Source of the DNA: Alteribacter populi
GTDB taxonomy: Bacteria; Bacillota; Bacilli; Bacillales; Salisediminibacteriaceae
NCBI RefSeq assembly: GCF_002352765.1
Contig: NZ_KZ293963.1
Location: forward strand, 1,572,368-1,636,367
Direction of reading: 5' to 3'
DNA: 64,000 nucleotides
Both the position numbers and the translations under genes were made by a program. This document shows, one piece after another, positions 8,995 through 18,338 of the stretch (its first letter is position 1; each line of letters starts with the position of its first letter). A model generated the notes under the pieces. The model worked only from the letters and a program-made list of their open reading frames with translations. It was not told where the DNA came from and did no database searches.

Positions 8995-9027
8995 AAAAGA
9001 GGAGGGCTTTTATTCGCCATCCTCTTG
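8995..9027 (-). terminator. Intrinsic terminator between capsid and connector genes
   Basis: On the minus strand AGAGGATGGC pairs with GCCCTCCTCT (one mismatch) around GAATAAAA, followed by six T. It covers the end of the 61-residue gene. It would partly separate the highly expressed scaffold-capsid segment from the connector genes. Confidence 0.75.
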
Positions 9028-9195
9028 TTCGTTGTTTTTATTGTCAACGCGTTCTAAAAAATCGCCGTCCCATTTCTTGAGGTTTTTCATGGCTTCATCA
9101 GCGCGTTTGACAGCCATGTCAATTGCTTGACCTTCCGTGTATTCTTCTTTCGTCTTAATGTCCTTAAACGACTGTAATACTTTGTACTTAGCCAT
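9010..9195 (-). CDS. Small phage protein after the capsid gene
   Basis: 61 residues, MAKYKVLQSFKDIKTKEEYTEG and an acidic, polar C-terminus. Genes of this size and start (YKVLQSFKD) commonly follow the capsid gene in Gram-positive siphoviruses; some are head fibre or head decoration proteins, but function is not established here. It sits 10 bases after the capsid stop. Confidence 0.65.
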   Translation of the reverse strand: MAKYKVLQSFKDIKTKEEYTEGQAIDMAVKRADEAMKNLKKWDGDFLERVDNKNNEQEDGE

Positions 9196-9205
9196 TTAAA
9201 TCACC

Positions 9206-10099
9206 TTACCCTTCCGGCGTACCCAATACAACTTTAGAAACAGCCTTTTTGTTGTCTTCCAGAATAAATTCTCCTGCTTTCCCAGCGCCTTGCAATGCTC
9301 GACCGTCAAAGTCCTCAGACTCGATAGAACGGGCTGTATTAATACCTGTGAACGCTTTACCTACACCTGCGATATATGTGTAAGCAACTTCCTCGCTCTG
9401 TAATTGAGCATCAGGAATTTTTTCCACAGCAAAATCTTTAAAAGTTAAGATTCTGTTTTGGTCAATGTTTGCAGAAGATGACTTGGCGCTTGTAGTAAGT
9501 GGGTGATCTACGATAGCGTTATATAATTTCGCATTTACTTTAGCGACCTTCATTCCGATAGCTTCAATATTCGTGTAATACTCGTCAAGGCTGTTGAATA
9601 ACGCAAGAACAGGGTCGTTCTCGTAACCTGACAATGTTTCAGTGTGCTCGGCCACACTGGAAATAAACTTACTGTGCGCGGCGTTAAATTGTTTAATTTT
9701 CGCTTGTGCTTGTAAGTCCAGACGGTCAGCAATTGCTGATTCAAAGTTGTTGTTTACTGTGTGGCGATCAATACCCTCATGAAATACCCATTCCCAAGTG
9801 TACGGTACTGGCGTATCTTGGTAGATAATTTCAGTACGATCACCAAAACGCGTGGAGCTTCCAGTCCCTGATCCAAAAGCTACGTCAGAGCCTTTGTCGT
9901 ATGCATCTCCTACGACTACAGGAATGTCGGAAGTTTTTACATAAAACGCTGTTTCATTGTGTTGTACTCCGTCCAGCGCTTCAATTTCCCCGGAAAAAAA
10001 GTCACGGAAATAAGCCTGTGAACGGAACACTGCCTGCATTAACTCCCTAAATTGTTTTTGATAACTACGAGCTGCTTGATTATTGTTTGATGTTGGCAT
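9206..10099 (-). CDS. Major capsid protein
   Basis: 297 residues, the expected size of an HK97-fold coat protein of the A118 group. A helical N-terminal arm (RSYQKQFRELMQAVFRSQAYF) is followed by beta-rich core segments. It lies directly after the scaffold gene. No protease gene is seen upstream, so assembly would rely on a separate scaffold. Confidence 0.88.
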   Translation of the reverse strand: MPTSNNNQAARSYQKQFRELMQAVFRSQAYFRDFFSGEIEALDGVQHNETAFYVKTSDIPVVVGDAYDKGSDVAFGSGTGSSTRFGDRTEIIYQDTPVPYTWEWVFHEGIDRHTVNNNFESAIADRLDLQAQAKIKQFNAAHSKFISSVAEHTETLSGYENDPVLALFNSLDEYYTNIEAIGMKVAKVNAKLYNAIVDHPLTTSAKSSSANIDQNRILTFKDFAVEKIPDAQLQSEEVAYTYIAGVGKAFTGINTARSIESEDFDGRALQGAGKAGEFILEDNKKAVSKVVLGTPEG

Positions 10100-10113
10100 G
10101 TTTATTCCTCCTG

Positions 10114-10710
10114 TTATTTGTATTTAGCCAGTTTTGCGGAAAACGGATCATCCGGCGTATTTTCTCCACCATTAGGATTACCGCCTGTGACGATTCTGGG
10201 TGAGTTTTGGTTTTCTTCTCCCTTTTCACCAGCAAAGTGTGGGTATTCTTTTACGACTTGCTCGATGGCATCGTCAATGGAGACATCATCATTAACGCGC
10301 CTTTCAGCTAAAGCAATGACATCCTCAACGGATTCACCTTTAACTCCTGCTTTCATTGCGCTGATTTGGGATTTTAAGTGATTATTTTCGCTGGACAATG
10401 AATCTTTTTCACTCGTAAGCGAATCAAGCTGTTCTTGTTGTTTTTCAGCTTCGGTTTTCTGTGATTCCTGCCATTCTTTAAACTTAGTCATGCCATCTTT
10501 AGCATTTTCAAAGTCATCAATCCCAAGCTCTTTTAAAAGCTTTTCTGTTGCTTTCTTCGATTCTTTAGCAACGATGTTATTAACATCGTCTTGCTTAAAT
10601 GTTTTTTCCTCTGCTTTTTCGGTAGCAGTATCCGTTTGTTGTTCTTCTCCAGAGGTTGCTGTCTGGTCAGTCTGTTGTTCGGTTGTTTCGTTTGTATTTT
10701 CTTCTGGCAT
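10114..10710 (-). CDS. Capsid scaffolding protein
   Basis: 198 residues: an acidic Thr/Gln/Glu-rich N-terminus (1-45), a coiled coil with many Glu/Lys/Gln (about 60-125) and a short C-terminal tail ending DDPFSAKLAKYK. This is the layout of the phage scaffolding family encoded just before the coat protein. It directs procapsid assembly and leaves before DNA packaging. Confidence 0.85.
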   Translation of the reverse strand: MPEENTNETTEQQTDQTATSGEEQQTDTATEKAEEKTFKQDDVNNIVAKESKKATEKLLKELGIDDFENAKDGMTKFKEWQESQKTEAEKQQEQLDSLTSEKDSLSSENNHLKSQISAMKAGVKGESVEDVIALAERRVNDDVSIDDAIEQVVKEYPHFAGEKGEENQNSPRIVTGGNPNGGENTPDDPFSAKLAKYK

Positions 10711-10772
10711 TATAAGTCCTCCCTAATGGGTGATTTCTCTTCCGTTCTTTACCGCCTGCGGATAAAGGCATA

Positions 10773-10798
10773 ATAAAAAGCACTTTAACGTTAGTGCT
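10773..10798 (-). terminator. Intrinsic terminator before the scaffold gene
   Basis: On the minus strand AGCACT pairs with AGTGCT around an 8-base loop, followed by TTTTTATT. It lies between the minor capsid stop (10821) and the scaffold start (10710). A late promoter for scaffold and capsid might lie downstream, but I see no clear one. Confidence 0.7.
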
Positions 10799-10820
10799 AG
10801 ACGAGATAATGGATCACCTC

Positions 10821-11996
10821 CTAATCATCATAAGAAAAGCCATCCAACAATGTTGATAAGGGTGTATATACTTTCTCACGGCGGTAATTCCTTCTCAAAT
10901 ATTCACCGTTTCCGCTTAGGTGCTCCCTCATTGCCTTTTGCCTACGTCTGACCATCATTCCCCAATAATCAGCCTTGTCACTTCCTAACCCCTCGGCAAC
11001 CATCAAATTCTTTTTGTATTTAACGATTTCCCTTTCGATTCTGCGTTGGGTATCACGGTTTTTGGCAATTCTTTCGTTAAGTTCTTCGTCAAACTTAGGT
11101 TGGTTGTTGGTATTCGCACCGGGAACAAAAGGAATATGCAAATGTCTGCATTGAATTCCTCGATGCCCTCCAGCTGTCCCGTACTCAGCTTGCCAATGCG
11201 GATCATAAATTGATCTATACTCACTGTCTGGCGGTATCTCACTTACACCTCTTAGATCCACAACATTCCCCTGTATGATTGAACAAGCATCCCTCGCCCC
11301 TGCGTGGCTAGTAACAAGCACAGTATGGACACCGTATTCAGCCATGCGGTCTTTTCTGACTTCATCGTAAGTGTTGCCTAGAGTAGACTTTAAAACCGTT
11401 CGGGTATAACTTTCGAGATTCCAAGCGTTTCCACTCCTATCCCTCATCGTACTCTTAATACCTTTTTGTGCTAACTCGGTTATTGATCGCTCTAACGAGT
11501 CCTCAAAAGTGTAAAGACCCGTATTAAACATTGCTGTTGTCCGATTGAGTACGTCTGTATAGGATCTTTGCGCTGTACCTACACCATAAGCAGTCGTAAT
11601 AAGTGTTTGATTAACGTAGTTGTCAATATCCTCCCAAACTTGCTCACGATACGACCTCATAACGTTATCTAGATTGTTCGGCATTGGCTTAGTTGGATAT
11701 GGCATAGCATTGTCAATGTCCTGTACAATCGCAATCCCTGTTTCTTCAAACATCCTCTTAATCTCAGATTCTGCAACATTCGTAACCTCTGATAATAACT
11801 TAGTAACCTCACTATTGAATAACCTTAATTCTGATAGTTTTTGAGCTTGCCACTCAGATATGTTTTCTGTTCCACCTTTTAATCGTTTGGTGATGATTCG
11901 GATAATCTCGCCCTCTAAGGATTGATATAGTTCTGACATGTTAGAACTCCACAAATCTAAGTGAGTTGGTGTAATACGTGGATTTCTCGGTTCCAT
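10821..11996 (-). CDS. Phage minor capsid protein (Phage_min_cap2-like)
   Basis: 391 residues. A helical N-terminal half is followed by RDACSIIQGNVVDL and GGHRGIQCRHLHIPFVPGA, then a basic C-terminal helix, the pattern of phage minor capsid protein 2 (related to SPP1 gp7 / Mu gpF), which binds the portal inside the head. The Cys/His residues in the second motif (IQCRHLHI) are typical of the family. Its start overlaps the portal stop by 1 base (TAATG). Confidence 0.85.
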   Translation of the reverse strand: MEPRNPRITPTHLDLWSSNMSELYQSLEGEIIRIITKRLKGGTENISEWQAQKLSELRLFNSEVTKLLSEVTNVAESEIKRMFEETGIAIVQDIDNAMPYPTKPMPNNLDNVMRSYREQVWEDIDNYVNQTLITTAYGVGTAQRSYTDVLNRTTAMFNTGLYTFEDSLERSITELAQKGIKSTMRDRSGNAWNLESYTRTVLKSTLGNTYDEVRKDRMAEYGVHTVLVTSHAGARDACSIIQGNVVDLRGVSEIPPDSEYRSIYDPHWQAEYGTAGGHRGIQCRHLHIPFVPGANTNNQPKFDEELNERIAKNRDTQRRIEREIVKYKKNLMVAEGLGSDKADYWGMMVRRRQKAMREHLSGNGEYLRRNYRREKVYTPLSTLLDGFSYDD

Positions 11997-13540
11997 TATT
12001 CTTCATCACCAAACATATGCCTCGCGGTTTGTTGATTAATCTCCATTGGATCAATAGCGCCCTGTTCTCTCTCAATCTCTTCAAGCCACTGTTCGGCAGT
12101 CTCCTTCGGCACCTTAAACACACGCTGAATAATCTCCACAGTAGGAATAAGCCCAAACGTCTTAGCTTGTCCATAAAACCTTAGGAGCGCGCCACGATCT
12201 TGAAATACTCCGTCATCAAAATCAACGCCGATGTGTTCGAATGTTGGTATTTCGCCATTGAATAGGCCTTTTGCCTTTGCAAGCTCAAGCACAGAAACGA
12301 TCAACCCTTTGATGAACTTCTCCACCTCATAAACGTGATTGTTTCTCGTTCGGTAGGTGAGGTCATTTTCACTGACAACCTCTGTCGCCGTCTTCATGCT
12401 GCGGCCATCAAAAGAGAAGGTTCCAACAGACAGTTTCAGCTCCATTTCCAAAGCCTTCAAGGACTGATTAATAGCTGATACATATTGCTCTGTTCGAATA
12501 TCGTTTGTAATGTCCTTGACCATTCCTTCGTCACTATCCATCCGCATAGACTTAAACACGTTCACATCAGGATCGAATATCTGCTTAGGTGGCTGTCCGT
12601 CCTCAGAAGGTAATAAGTTCAGCATCTGATCACTGACAAATACAGTCCTTTGTCCCATGCGAATCTCCCAATTAAACTGATCGTAAGTATCGTTGATCTG
12701 CTTGAGGGTATCTTTGCTGTTGTCTGTGATTCCTAAACCTAGCGGACTGTGAGGATTGATGTTGTTAAAGCCAAATGGCTTCACGTAATTAAAATTAGGT
12801 CGAGAGAGGTTTGCGAATATGGTCTCCTCTCTCAAGCCCTCGTACAAATCAGTGAGAGGAACAGGTTTCCCAATCTCACCTTTGTTGTCTGATTTGTAAA
12901 GCTCATTCGTAATAACATAGCTCCCTTTTTCCCATTCATGGAACTCAAGCAGAGTATAGTAAACCTTCTTTCCACGCTCCATTTTCATCGTGACTGACTT
13001 TATCACACCTTCTGTAATACCGGCACTGTTACTACGCAATGGATAGAAGGCGTTGGCAAGAGCCCAAGAAAATTCGATTTCACCTGTCTCATCATCTACG
13101 TATGGTCTGACAGCTAATCCGCCCGTCGCAAACATCGGGTCCAGGTACCGAGCAAGGTTCTTCTTGAAGTCATTGTGTTCAAACACATGCTGAATAAAAT
13201 CGTTGGCGGATTTGAATGAGTTTTTTTTCCTATCGTCATCGCCTTCGTCCGAAACAACGATCTCACATTGTTCATTAAACACTAGACCAGACAATAGTTC
13301 AGAACTGAGCTTCACCATGTTGATCGTCATGTATTTTCTTTCCTTCAGATCACCGTAGGAATTGAAGTATTCAACATTAGGGTAGTGACCCTTATACTCA
13401 TCAAAATTGCGTTCAATCCTCGCAAGTTCGAGAGGATCAATATTAATTTTAGGATGATCGTTAATGGTTTTTAGCGTATTGCCTGACAATGTGTAACCCC
13501 CTCTCTTGAAAAGATTCTTGATGCTTTCTATGATTTTCAA
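11996..13540 (-). CDS. Portal protein
   Basis: 514 residues, the size and order of SPP1/A118-type portal proteins: N-terminal clip/stem region, a central GTFSFDGRSMKTATEVVSEN stretch, and a C-terminal crown helix. It forms the dodecameric DNA channel and docks the terminase. Located 11 bases after the large terminase gene. Confidence 0.88.
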   Translation of the reverse strand: MKIIESIKNLFKRGGYTLSGNTLKTINDHPKINIDPLELARIERNFDEYKGHYPNVEYFNSYGDLKERKYMTINMVKLSSELLSGLVFNEQCEIVVSDEGDDDRKKNSFKSANDFIQHVFEHNDFKKNLARYLDPMFATGGLAVRPYVDDETGEIEFSWALANAFYPLRSNSAGITEGVIKSVTMKMERGKKVYYTLLEFHEWEKGSYVITNELYKSDNKGEIGKPVPLTDLYEGLREETIFANLSRPNFNYVKPFGFNNINPHSPLGLGITDNSKDTLKQINDTYDQFNWEIRMGQRTVFVSDQMLNLLPSEDGQPPKQIFDPDVNVFKSMRMDSDEGMVKDITNDIRTEQYVSAINQSLKALEMELKLSVGTFSFDGRSMKTATEVVSENDLTYRTRNNHVYEVEKFIKGLIVSVLELAKAKGLFNGEIPTFEHIGVDFDDGVFQDRGALLRFYGQAKTFGLIPTVEIIQRVFKVPKETAEQWLEEIEREQGAIDPMEINQQTARHMFGDEE

Positions 13541-13551
13541 GCTCTCACCTC

Positions 13552-14901
13552 CTACAACTTCAACCGGAAGTCTCTTGCATTAGAAACACACAAGTACTTA
13601 AATTCATCGACTGTATGATCATCCTCTTTAATGACCCTCGGGTCGTCTGTGTTCAACGTTTCTTCTTTCCACTGGTACTTCTTATGCTCCTCAACGAATA
13701 TATCATTGCTGTCACAATGAGGCAGGTTTGTTGGTATGGGTGTCTTTAAATAATAAAAACGCCCCTGAGCAAGAAGGTCATGGACGTAATCAACCATATC
13801 TATGTTCTTAAGTTTTTTAACAGGAATCCAATGTTGACCGTGGTCCTTATAGTATTGGTTACGAAACGCACCGTCAGCACTGTCTATCGTCCTCTTCATG
13901 ATGCGAGCGCCTTTCCAGTGTTCACAAGTAGATGTTTTGGAAATAAATCTGTGTATTTCCTCTGACAGGTCGGTAGGGGCTTTTTTCACTACTCTCCCCG
14001 AAGGATTGTAATAATACGTGTTGAGTCGTATTACCTTCCCCTTTGCCGTCAATCCATAACAACCACAAGACGTCGCCGAAACTGAGTGGCCTGTATCCAA
14101 CGAATAGTAAAGCCCTATGATCCTATCATCACTAGGTAGCTCCACAATCTCATTGAACAAGTTCATATTATAAACATTCGTTCCAAGTCCAACAGGTTCG
14201 CCAAGATATAAATAGCGGTAGTAATCATAATCGTTCTTCTTGATCCGCTCGATGTCTTGAATCATCTGCTCAGTAACAAAGCCCAGTTCATCATTAAGAT
14301 AACTAGAATCATGCACCAAGTAGTTATCTTCACCAATCATGCTATCAGACCATTCATTTATCCAGGACCAAGGGTTCCTCGGAGGGTTATAAGACCAAAA
14401 GAATCGAACAATATCAGCTAATGGATGTTTTTGCCGCATGAAAGTAGTGTTTGTTTGGTCGAATTCCTCGGCACTGTTGAATTCCGCCGATTCCTCGTAC
14501 CAAGCGGCGATAAGGTTCCCGATGTCATTTGACTTCAGTTTTTGGAAGTCATCTGAACCATAAAAATAAAATGTTGATCCAGTAGCCTTGTGAGTTATTT
14601 TAAAAGGCGCTACTGTACTTTGGAATTGATCTGATAAACCGAATTTATCTAATGCCCATTGGATTTTAAGAAAAACAGAATCTCGAATGGTACTGGCTAC
14701 CTTACGGATGACAACAACATTCGCCTTCTCGCCTTTTTTTATATATTTAAGCATCATATAAACAAGCAATAGTACGATTACAGACGATTTAAACGAGTTA
14801 CGACCACCACGCAAGATGTTATATGGCTTCTTAGTTTTCCATACAGGCTTAAAATGTGGGTTAACCTCTTTTTGGATGTCGATATTAACTTGTTTACTCA
14901 T
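13552..14901 (-). CDS. Terminase large subunit
   Basis: About 449 residues. Residues 25-45 hold the Walker A-like loop ([10 protein letters not shown]), followed by YEESAEF (Walker B region with catalytic acid) and the C-terminal nuclease domain with DTGHSVSAT and an acidic DSADGAF segment. It powers DNA packaging and cuts the concatemer. The ATG at 14901 overlaps the end of the small terminase gene and has GGAG 8 bases upstream. Confidence 0.92.
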   Translation of the reverse strand: MSKQVNIDIQKEVNPHFKPVWKTKKPYNILRGGRNSFKSSVIVLLLVYMMLKYIKKGEKANVVVIRKVASTIRDSVFLKIQWALDKFGLSDQFQSTVAPFKITHKATGSTFYFYGSDDFQKLKSNDIGNLIAAWYEESAEFNSAEEFDQTNTTFMRQKHPLADIVRFFWSYNPPRNPWSWINEWSDSMIGEDNYLVHDSSYLNDELGFVTEQMIQDIERIKKNDYDYYRYLYLGEPVGLGTNVYNMNLFNEIVELPSDDRIIGLYYSLDTGHSVSATSCGCYGLTAKGKVIRLNTYYYNPSGRVVKKAPTDLSEEIHRFISKTSTCEHWKGARIMKRTIDSADGAFRNQYYKDHGQHWIPVKKLKNIDMVDYVHDLLAQGRFYYLKTPIPTNLPHCDSNDIFVEEHKKYQWKEETLNTDDPRVIKEDDHTVDEFKYLCVSNARDFRLKL

Positions 14902-15652
14902 CGTCATCGCTCCATGCGTCTATGATGTTTATTGTTGGTGGAGCTTCGCTGTTGTCATCGTTAGCTATTTTTTCAGTTTCAGCTTTTGTCTTTTCGATGC
15001 TCAGTTTCATCTGCTCAAGCTTCAACCTACGCTCATCATCTTCATGGGCAAGTTCATTAAACTGTTTAATTAGAGAACGCAACTCACTCATTGCCCTTGA
15101 TTGAGCATTCAGGAATGTTGCTTGTCTATCCCAAGCGAATTGGAACTCCCACTCTTCTTTTTCTGAAGATGAGAACTCGTTTTCTTGACTTTCGCTTTTC
15201 TTAAGCTCCTTTATCATTTCACTCTTATTAGATACATACATGATATTTTGAGAACGAATGATAGCTGCATACTGTATCTCTATCTGATCATAGATCAAGT
15301 CAGCAGGAGAACGATCCTGCATGCTTTCAATGATCTCTCTCGTCTCTGCTGGCAGGAATTTAGAGAAGAAACCGTGTGTTACAGCGTTTTGATTACCCTT
15401 AGGAGCCGTACCACCTTTATTCCCTTTTGCGTTTATATTCCCTTTTGGAGCACCTTTATTTTTTGTATGCACACTTTTTTCTTCGGGTGCACCCCTATCC
15501 CGGTTCCAGCCATATCGTCTTTTCCAGGACTTAACTGTGTTGATCGACACACCATGCTTCTCAGCGATTTCTTTGTACTTCAACCCTTTTACATAATCTT
15601 TCTCGGCTTTGATATGTTTTTCAGCCACTACATCATCACCCACCCCCAACAT
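14894..15652 (-). CDS. Terminase small subunit
   Basis: About 252 residues. The N-terminal part has a helix-turn-helix ([20 protein letters not shown]) and a basic linker ([18 protein letters not shown]), as in PBSX XtmA/terS of Gram-positive phages; the remainder is helical. It recognises the packaging site. The start is uncertain: the ATG at 15652 has a weak ribosome site, while a GTG at 15628 has GGTGAT 6 bases upstream and may be the true start. Confidence 0.85.
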   Translation of the reverse strand: MLGVGDDVVAEKHIKAEKDYVKGLKYKEIAEKHGVSINTVKSWKRRYGWNRDRGAPEEKSVHTKNKGAPKGNINAKGNKGGTAPKGNQNAVTHGFFSKFLPAETREIIESMQDRSPADLIYDQIEIQYAAIIRSQNIMYVSNKSEMIKELKKSESQENEFSSSEKEEWEFQFAWDRQATFLNAQSRAMSELRSLIKQFNELAHEDDERRLKLEQMKLSIEKTKAETEKIANDDNSEAPPTINIIDAWSDDDE

Positions 15653-15699
15653 TCTTTTGAGTTTGTTTTGGAGCAAAAGAAAAAGCACCACAGTGGGTG

Positions 15700-15987
15700 C
15701 TAATTTAAATCTGATACACTTATGACATTAAATTCTTCGTATTCCATGGATTCAAGAATCGAGACAACCAAGTTAGCATGCATTGTATTGTTTTCTTTAT
15801 AAATCACTACTATTTTCCCATAACTCCAGTTTGGATACCCGATATCCACCTTGCTTGTGTCCTCTATAAAATTAATTGTACTAACATCTTTAAAATCAGC
15901 TATGTCTTTAGCTTGTTCTAAAAATCTTCTTTCGAACTCTTTTGTTGAAAAATTAGAAGTATACTTTATTTTTATTAATGTTTCCAA
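15700..15987 (-). CDS. Hypothetical phage protein
   Basis: About 95 residues from a TTG at 15987, chosen because GGGAGGTG sits 5-6 bases upstream. It begins [20 protein letters not shown] and ends with [14 protein letters not shown] do not recognise a family. It lies just upstream of the small terminase gene, where small unknown genes are common. Confidence 0.55.
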   Translation of the reverse strand: METLIKIKYTSNFSTKEFERRFLEQAKDIADFKDVSTINFIEDTSKVDIGYPNWSYGKIVVIYKENNTMHANLVVSILESMEYEEFNVISVSDLN

Positions 15988-16143
15988 ATTAACACCTCCC
16001 TTTCTCCCTATACTTCGGCAAAAGAAAGGTATTTCCTGCAATTAATAAACAGGATGCTCGTGTGTTTTTATATTAGATAGTCTTAGTATATACCTCTCTA
16101 TGAGTGTGCTAGTTCACATAACCGCGCCTGCCTCCCTCTAAGT

Positions 16144-16617
16144 CTACACGGATTGTTTTTGATACTTCAAATACTGCCAATTTCGACACAAATGACCATT
16201 TTGACACATTTGGCTGATCACTTCGTCTCTAAGCCTTCTCACCTGTTCACGAGATACGCCGGCATGCTTTCCAATTGCACGATAGCTGAGACCTTCCATC
16301 ATGCAGCTGTAGACAATCTGATGTAATGGTCCTTCAATGTATTCCTCGCCAGCCTCGACGAAATCAACCTTATCCTGATAAGCCTGCATCCGTTTAAGTA
16401 GCTTCCGCTCTCTGCTGTCTAAGCGATCAAGCTCACTTTGACTAATTCCTCCCGATCCTTTCGGCATAGCGGCTTCTTCACCGTATTGAGCTGTCAATCC
16501 TCCTCTGCCTTTACTTGGCACACCTGCAATTCCGTATATTAGATCGTTCAACCTTTCAATTTCTCTTTTGAACAAACGATAGTCACTGATTATTTCTTCA
16601 ATCTCTTTTCTATCCAT
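16144..16617 (-). CDS. RinA/ArpU-like late gene transcription regulator
   Basis: 157 residues. The C-terminal half has a sigma-70 region-4-like helix-turn-helix (MEGLSYRAIGKHAGVSREQV) preceded by a helical region, as in the RinA/ArpU regulators that switch on the late genes of Gram-positive temperate phages. It is the last gene before the terminase block, the usual place. The start at 16617 has GGGAGGGG 6 bases upstream. About 490 bases lie between it and the small terminase start, including one small gene. Confidence 0.75.
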   Translation of the reverse strand: MDRKEIEEIISDYRLFKREIERLNDLIYGIAGVPSKGRGGLTAQYGEEAAMPKGSGGISQSELDRLDSRERKLLKRMQAYQDKVDFVEAGEEYIEGPLHQIVYSCMMEGLSYRAIGKHAGVSREQVRRLRDEVISQMCQNGHLCRNWQYLKYQKQSV

Positions 16618-16643
16618 GATGACCCCTCCCAAGGTTATTCATG

Positions 16644-16690
16644 TGTTATACTAACGGTAGGCGTACCGTCCTGAGAGGGGCGGTTTTTTG
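16644..16690 (+). ncRNA. Plus-strand terminator element with extended -10
   Basis: On the plus strand, against the direction of all nearby genes, TGTTATACT (extended -10, 16644-16652) is followed by ACCGTCC, a 6-base loop, GGGCGGT (7-bp stem, 16665-16684) and TTTTTTGTTT. An overlapping small hairpin ACGGTA-GGCG-TACCGT (16654-16669) could compete with it. A transcript would be only about 30 bases, so this may instead be a terminator blocking plus-strand read-through. Confidence 0.35.
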
Positions 16691-16691
16691 T

Positions 16692-16856
16692 TTATCCCCG
16701 TTCCGCTTCTTCTTTCCTCCGAATATGCGGCCATCTCCAATCTCGCTTTTCTTTCAGTTCTGCTAATTGCTGTTTATCTTCTTGACTAGGACCCGGGCTA
16801 TTGCGGTATTTCTCCAATTCCTCTTTACTGAGGTAGTACGTCACGACTTCACTCAC
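16692..16856 (-). CDS. Small hypothetical phage protein (54 aa)
   Basis: A 54-residue gene reading VSEVVTYYLSKEELEKYRNS and ending EERG-like charged residues (RRKEEAERG). It starts at a GTG that overlaps the RecU stop (ATGTGAGTG), which supports translational coupling. Highly charged, no transmembrane segment, no family recognised. Confidence 0.6.
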   Translation of the reverse strand: MSEVVTYYLSKEELEKYRNSPGPSQEDKQQLAELKEKRDWRWPHIRRKEEAERG

Positions 16857-17383
16857 ATCGACACCGCCTTTTCCTCATTGATCCGATCAATGACAGCCAA
16901 GTAGTCCAACGGCGCGCGTCCTCTTTCCACCTCATAAGCGTAAATTTCAAAGTCTGATAGAGGGATGGATTTCCTCCCGCCTCTATGCGCCTCTCTAAGG
17001 TATTTTTTAATGAACGAGAGGCTTATATAGTAAACTGTGTTTACATCCCGAAATTCGACAAGCAGGAAGGAAATAGCACCATGTTTTTGTGCACGCTCTA
17101 AGTATTCTAGTTGGTGATCATGTATGTTCTTTAAATCAAATCGCTTCCCCGATACACTTTTTGCTTCGAATGCAACGGCTTGTCCTTCGTAGCAACCATC
17201 GTAATCGACTGTACTTTTAGATTCGTAGAATCCCTTTAGAACCTGCGTTCCTTTTGATTTAAGAACCTTGACAGGAGTAGGACGCTTATTAATTAGCGCC
17301 ACCCCATTATTCTTGTAAAGCTGATTAACGAGATTCAGAGTCATTTCAAAGGCTTGTCCTCTGTTACCCTGTCCGTGTTTCAT
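16853..17383 (-). CDS. RecU-like Holliday junction resolvase
   Basis: About 176 residues. The GNRGQAFE start, the acidic catalytic pair VDYDGCY, and FEAKS (Glu-x-Lys of the nuclease core) match RecU, which cuts four-way DNA junctions. Phage-borne RecU proteins probably help resolve recombination and replication intermediates before packaging. The start at 17383 is the second ATG, with GAGGGGG 6 bases upstream. It overlaps the zinc-finger gene upstream and the 54-residue gene downstream. Confidence 0.88.
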   Translation of the reverse strand: MKHGQGNRGQAFEMTLNLVNQLYKNNGVALINKRPTPVKVLKSKGTQVLKGFYESKSTVDYDGCYEGQAVAFEAKSVSGKRFDLKNIHDHQLEYLERAQKHGAISFLLVEFRDVNTVYYISLSFIKKYLREAHRGGRKSIPLSDFEIYAYEVERGRAPLDYLAVIDRINEEKAVSM

Positions 17384-17519
17384 GATCATCCCCCTCAGTA
17401 ATTTCAGCGTGATAGATCAAGTCTGGTTCCTCCTGGATCTTCCTCCAACAAGTAGGACCGTATTTCCGATCCATGCTTTTCTTGTCCTTGAGCTTCCGAC
17501 CACATCGTAGACACTCCAT
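17364..17519 (-). CDS. Small zinc-finger phage protein (51 aa, DUF6011-like)
   Basis: 51 residues: MECLRCGRKLKDKKSMDRKY then GPTCWRK. The C-x2-CGRxL...GPxCW pattern is that of the small DUF6011-type zinc-binding phage proteins. The ATG overlaps the dUTPase stop (TGATG) and its 3' end overlaps the RecU start by 20 bases. Function unknown. Confidence 0.65.
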   Translation of the reverse strand: MECLRCGRKLKDKKSMDRKYGPTCWRKIQEEPDLIYHAEITEGDDHETRTG

Positions 17520-18052
17520 CAATAACCGCTCCTTTGACGTTCTAAGTTGATGGCGTTCTTATCGAAGTAAGCCTGTTCAATCTCGTCCCACGTAAATCCT
17601 AGCGACTCACCTAAAAAGTGAAACTCTGTAAACAGCGCATTGTACCTCGTTTGTATAGAGCCTTTTTGGAAATCTTCAATAAAGCTATACATGAGCCTGA
17701 AACTGGATTCTGTTTTAATACTAGGCCAGTTTTCCACCTTCACATTTTCAGTCAATTTTGACTCGATTCCGATTGACAAGATGAAGTGGAGGCAATCAAC
17801 GTATTCTTCTAAAAGAGGGTTTCTTGTTTTTCCTTCTCTAGCTGCATGGAACGATGTTAAACCAACCTTTGTGCGTGGCTTCTGGTTCTCCGACCAAAAC
17901 TTAAACCCCCGCCACTCGTTCGCAAGTTCCCCTAACTCAACCTGCAAAGCTAGAATCTTCTTTGGGAGTAAATCCTGCCCTTCTAACCCCTTACGCTTCA
18001 CAATGTCCTGATCAAGTTCCTTCTGCATCTTAAACAACTTTTTAAGATTCAT
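17519..18052 (-). CDS. Dimeric dUTPase-like protein
   Basis: 177 residues. ALQVELGELANEWRGFKFW and LLEEYVDCLHFILSIG carry the E-x2-E and E-x2-D metal-binding signatures of the all-helical dUTPase_2/MazG-like superfamily, which hydrolyses dUTP to dUMP and keeps uracil out of phage DNA. The start at 18052 has GAGGTGAGG just upstream; an upstream in-frame ATG (18079) would overlap the previous gene. Confidence 0.85.
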   Translation of the reverse strand: MNLKKLFKMQKELDQDIVKRKGLEGQDLLPKKILALQVELGELANEWRGFKFWSENQKPRTKVGLTSFHAAREGKTRNPLLEEYVDCLHFILSIGIESKLTENVKVENWPSIKTESSFRLMYSFIEDFQKGSIQTRYNALFTEFHFLGESLGFTWDEIEQAYFDKNAINLERQRSGY

Positions 18053-18056
18053 AACC

Positions 18057-18338
18057 TCACCTCGTCCGATATTTTTCATTGTTAGATTTCAAGACTTCGT
18101 TTTCTTCCTGCAACAATTCGAGAACTTGGCAAGCTTTCTTGTACTTATTTTTGTACGTGTTCCGCTCTTTCTGAAGCTCTACCAACCCTTGTTCGGTTTT
18201 AACCTCTTTCAAGTGCCGTTTCTGATCGTGAAAGCTTCTTTTGAGCTTTTTATACTCTTTTTCAAGTTGATCGGCTTTATTTGCTTTGTTGATAAGCGAT
18301 TTTAATTCGTCAATGATCTGATTTTCCCATTCACTCAT
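18057..18338 (-). CDS. Coiled-coil hypothetical protein
   Basis: About 93 residues, nearly all one charged heptad-type helix (QLEKEYKKLKRSFHDQKRHL and onward). Family not recognised. Start at ATG 18338, overlapping the 38-residue membrane gene; AAAGGAG lies about 12 bases upstream, so the adjacent GTG (18341) is also possible. Confidence 0.6.
   Translation of the reverse strand: MSEWENQIIDELKSLINKANKADQLEKEYKKLKRSFHDQKRHLKEVKTEQGLVELQKERNTYKNKYKKACQVLELLQEENEVLKSNNEKYRTR

Noticed and set aside
15185..15703. Plus-strand open frame (172 codons) opposite the small terminase gene
   Set aside because: Overlaps a well-supported terminase gene completely and has no start signal or recognisable family.
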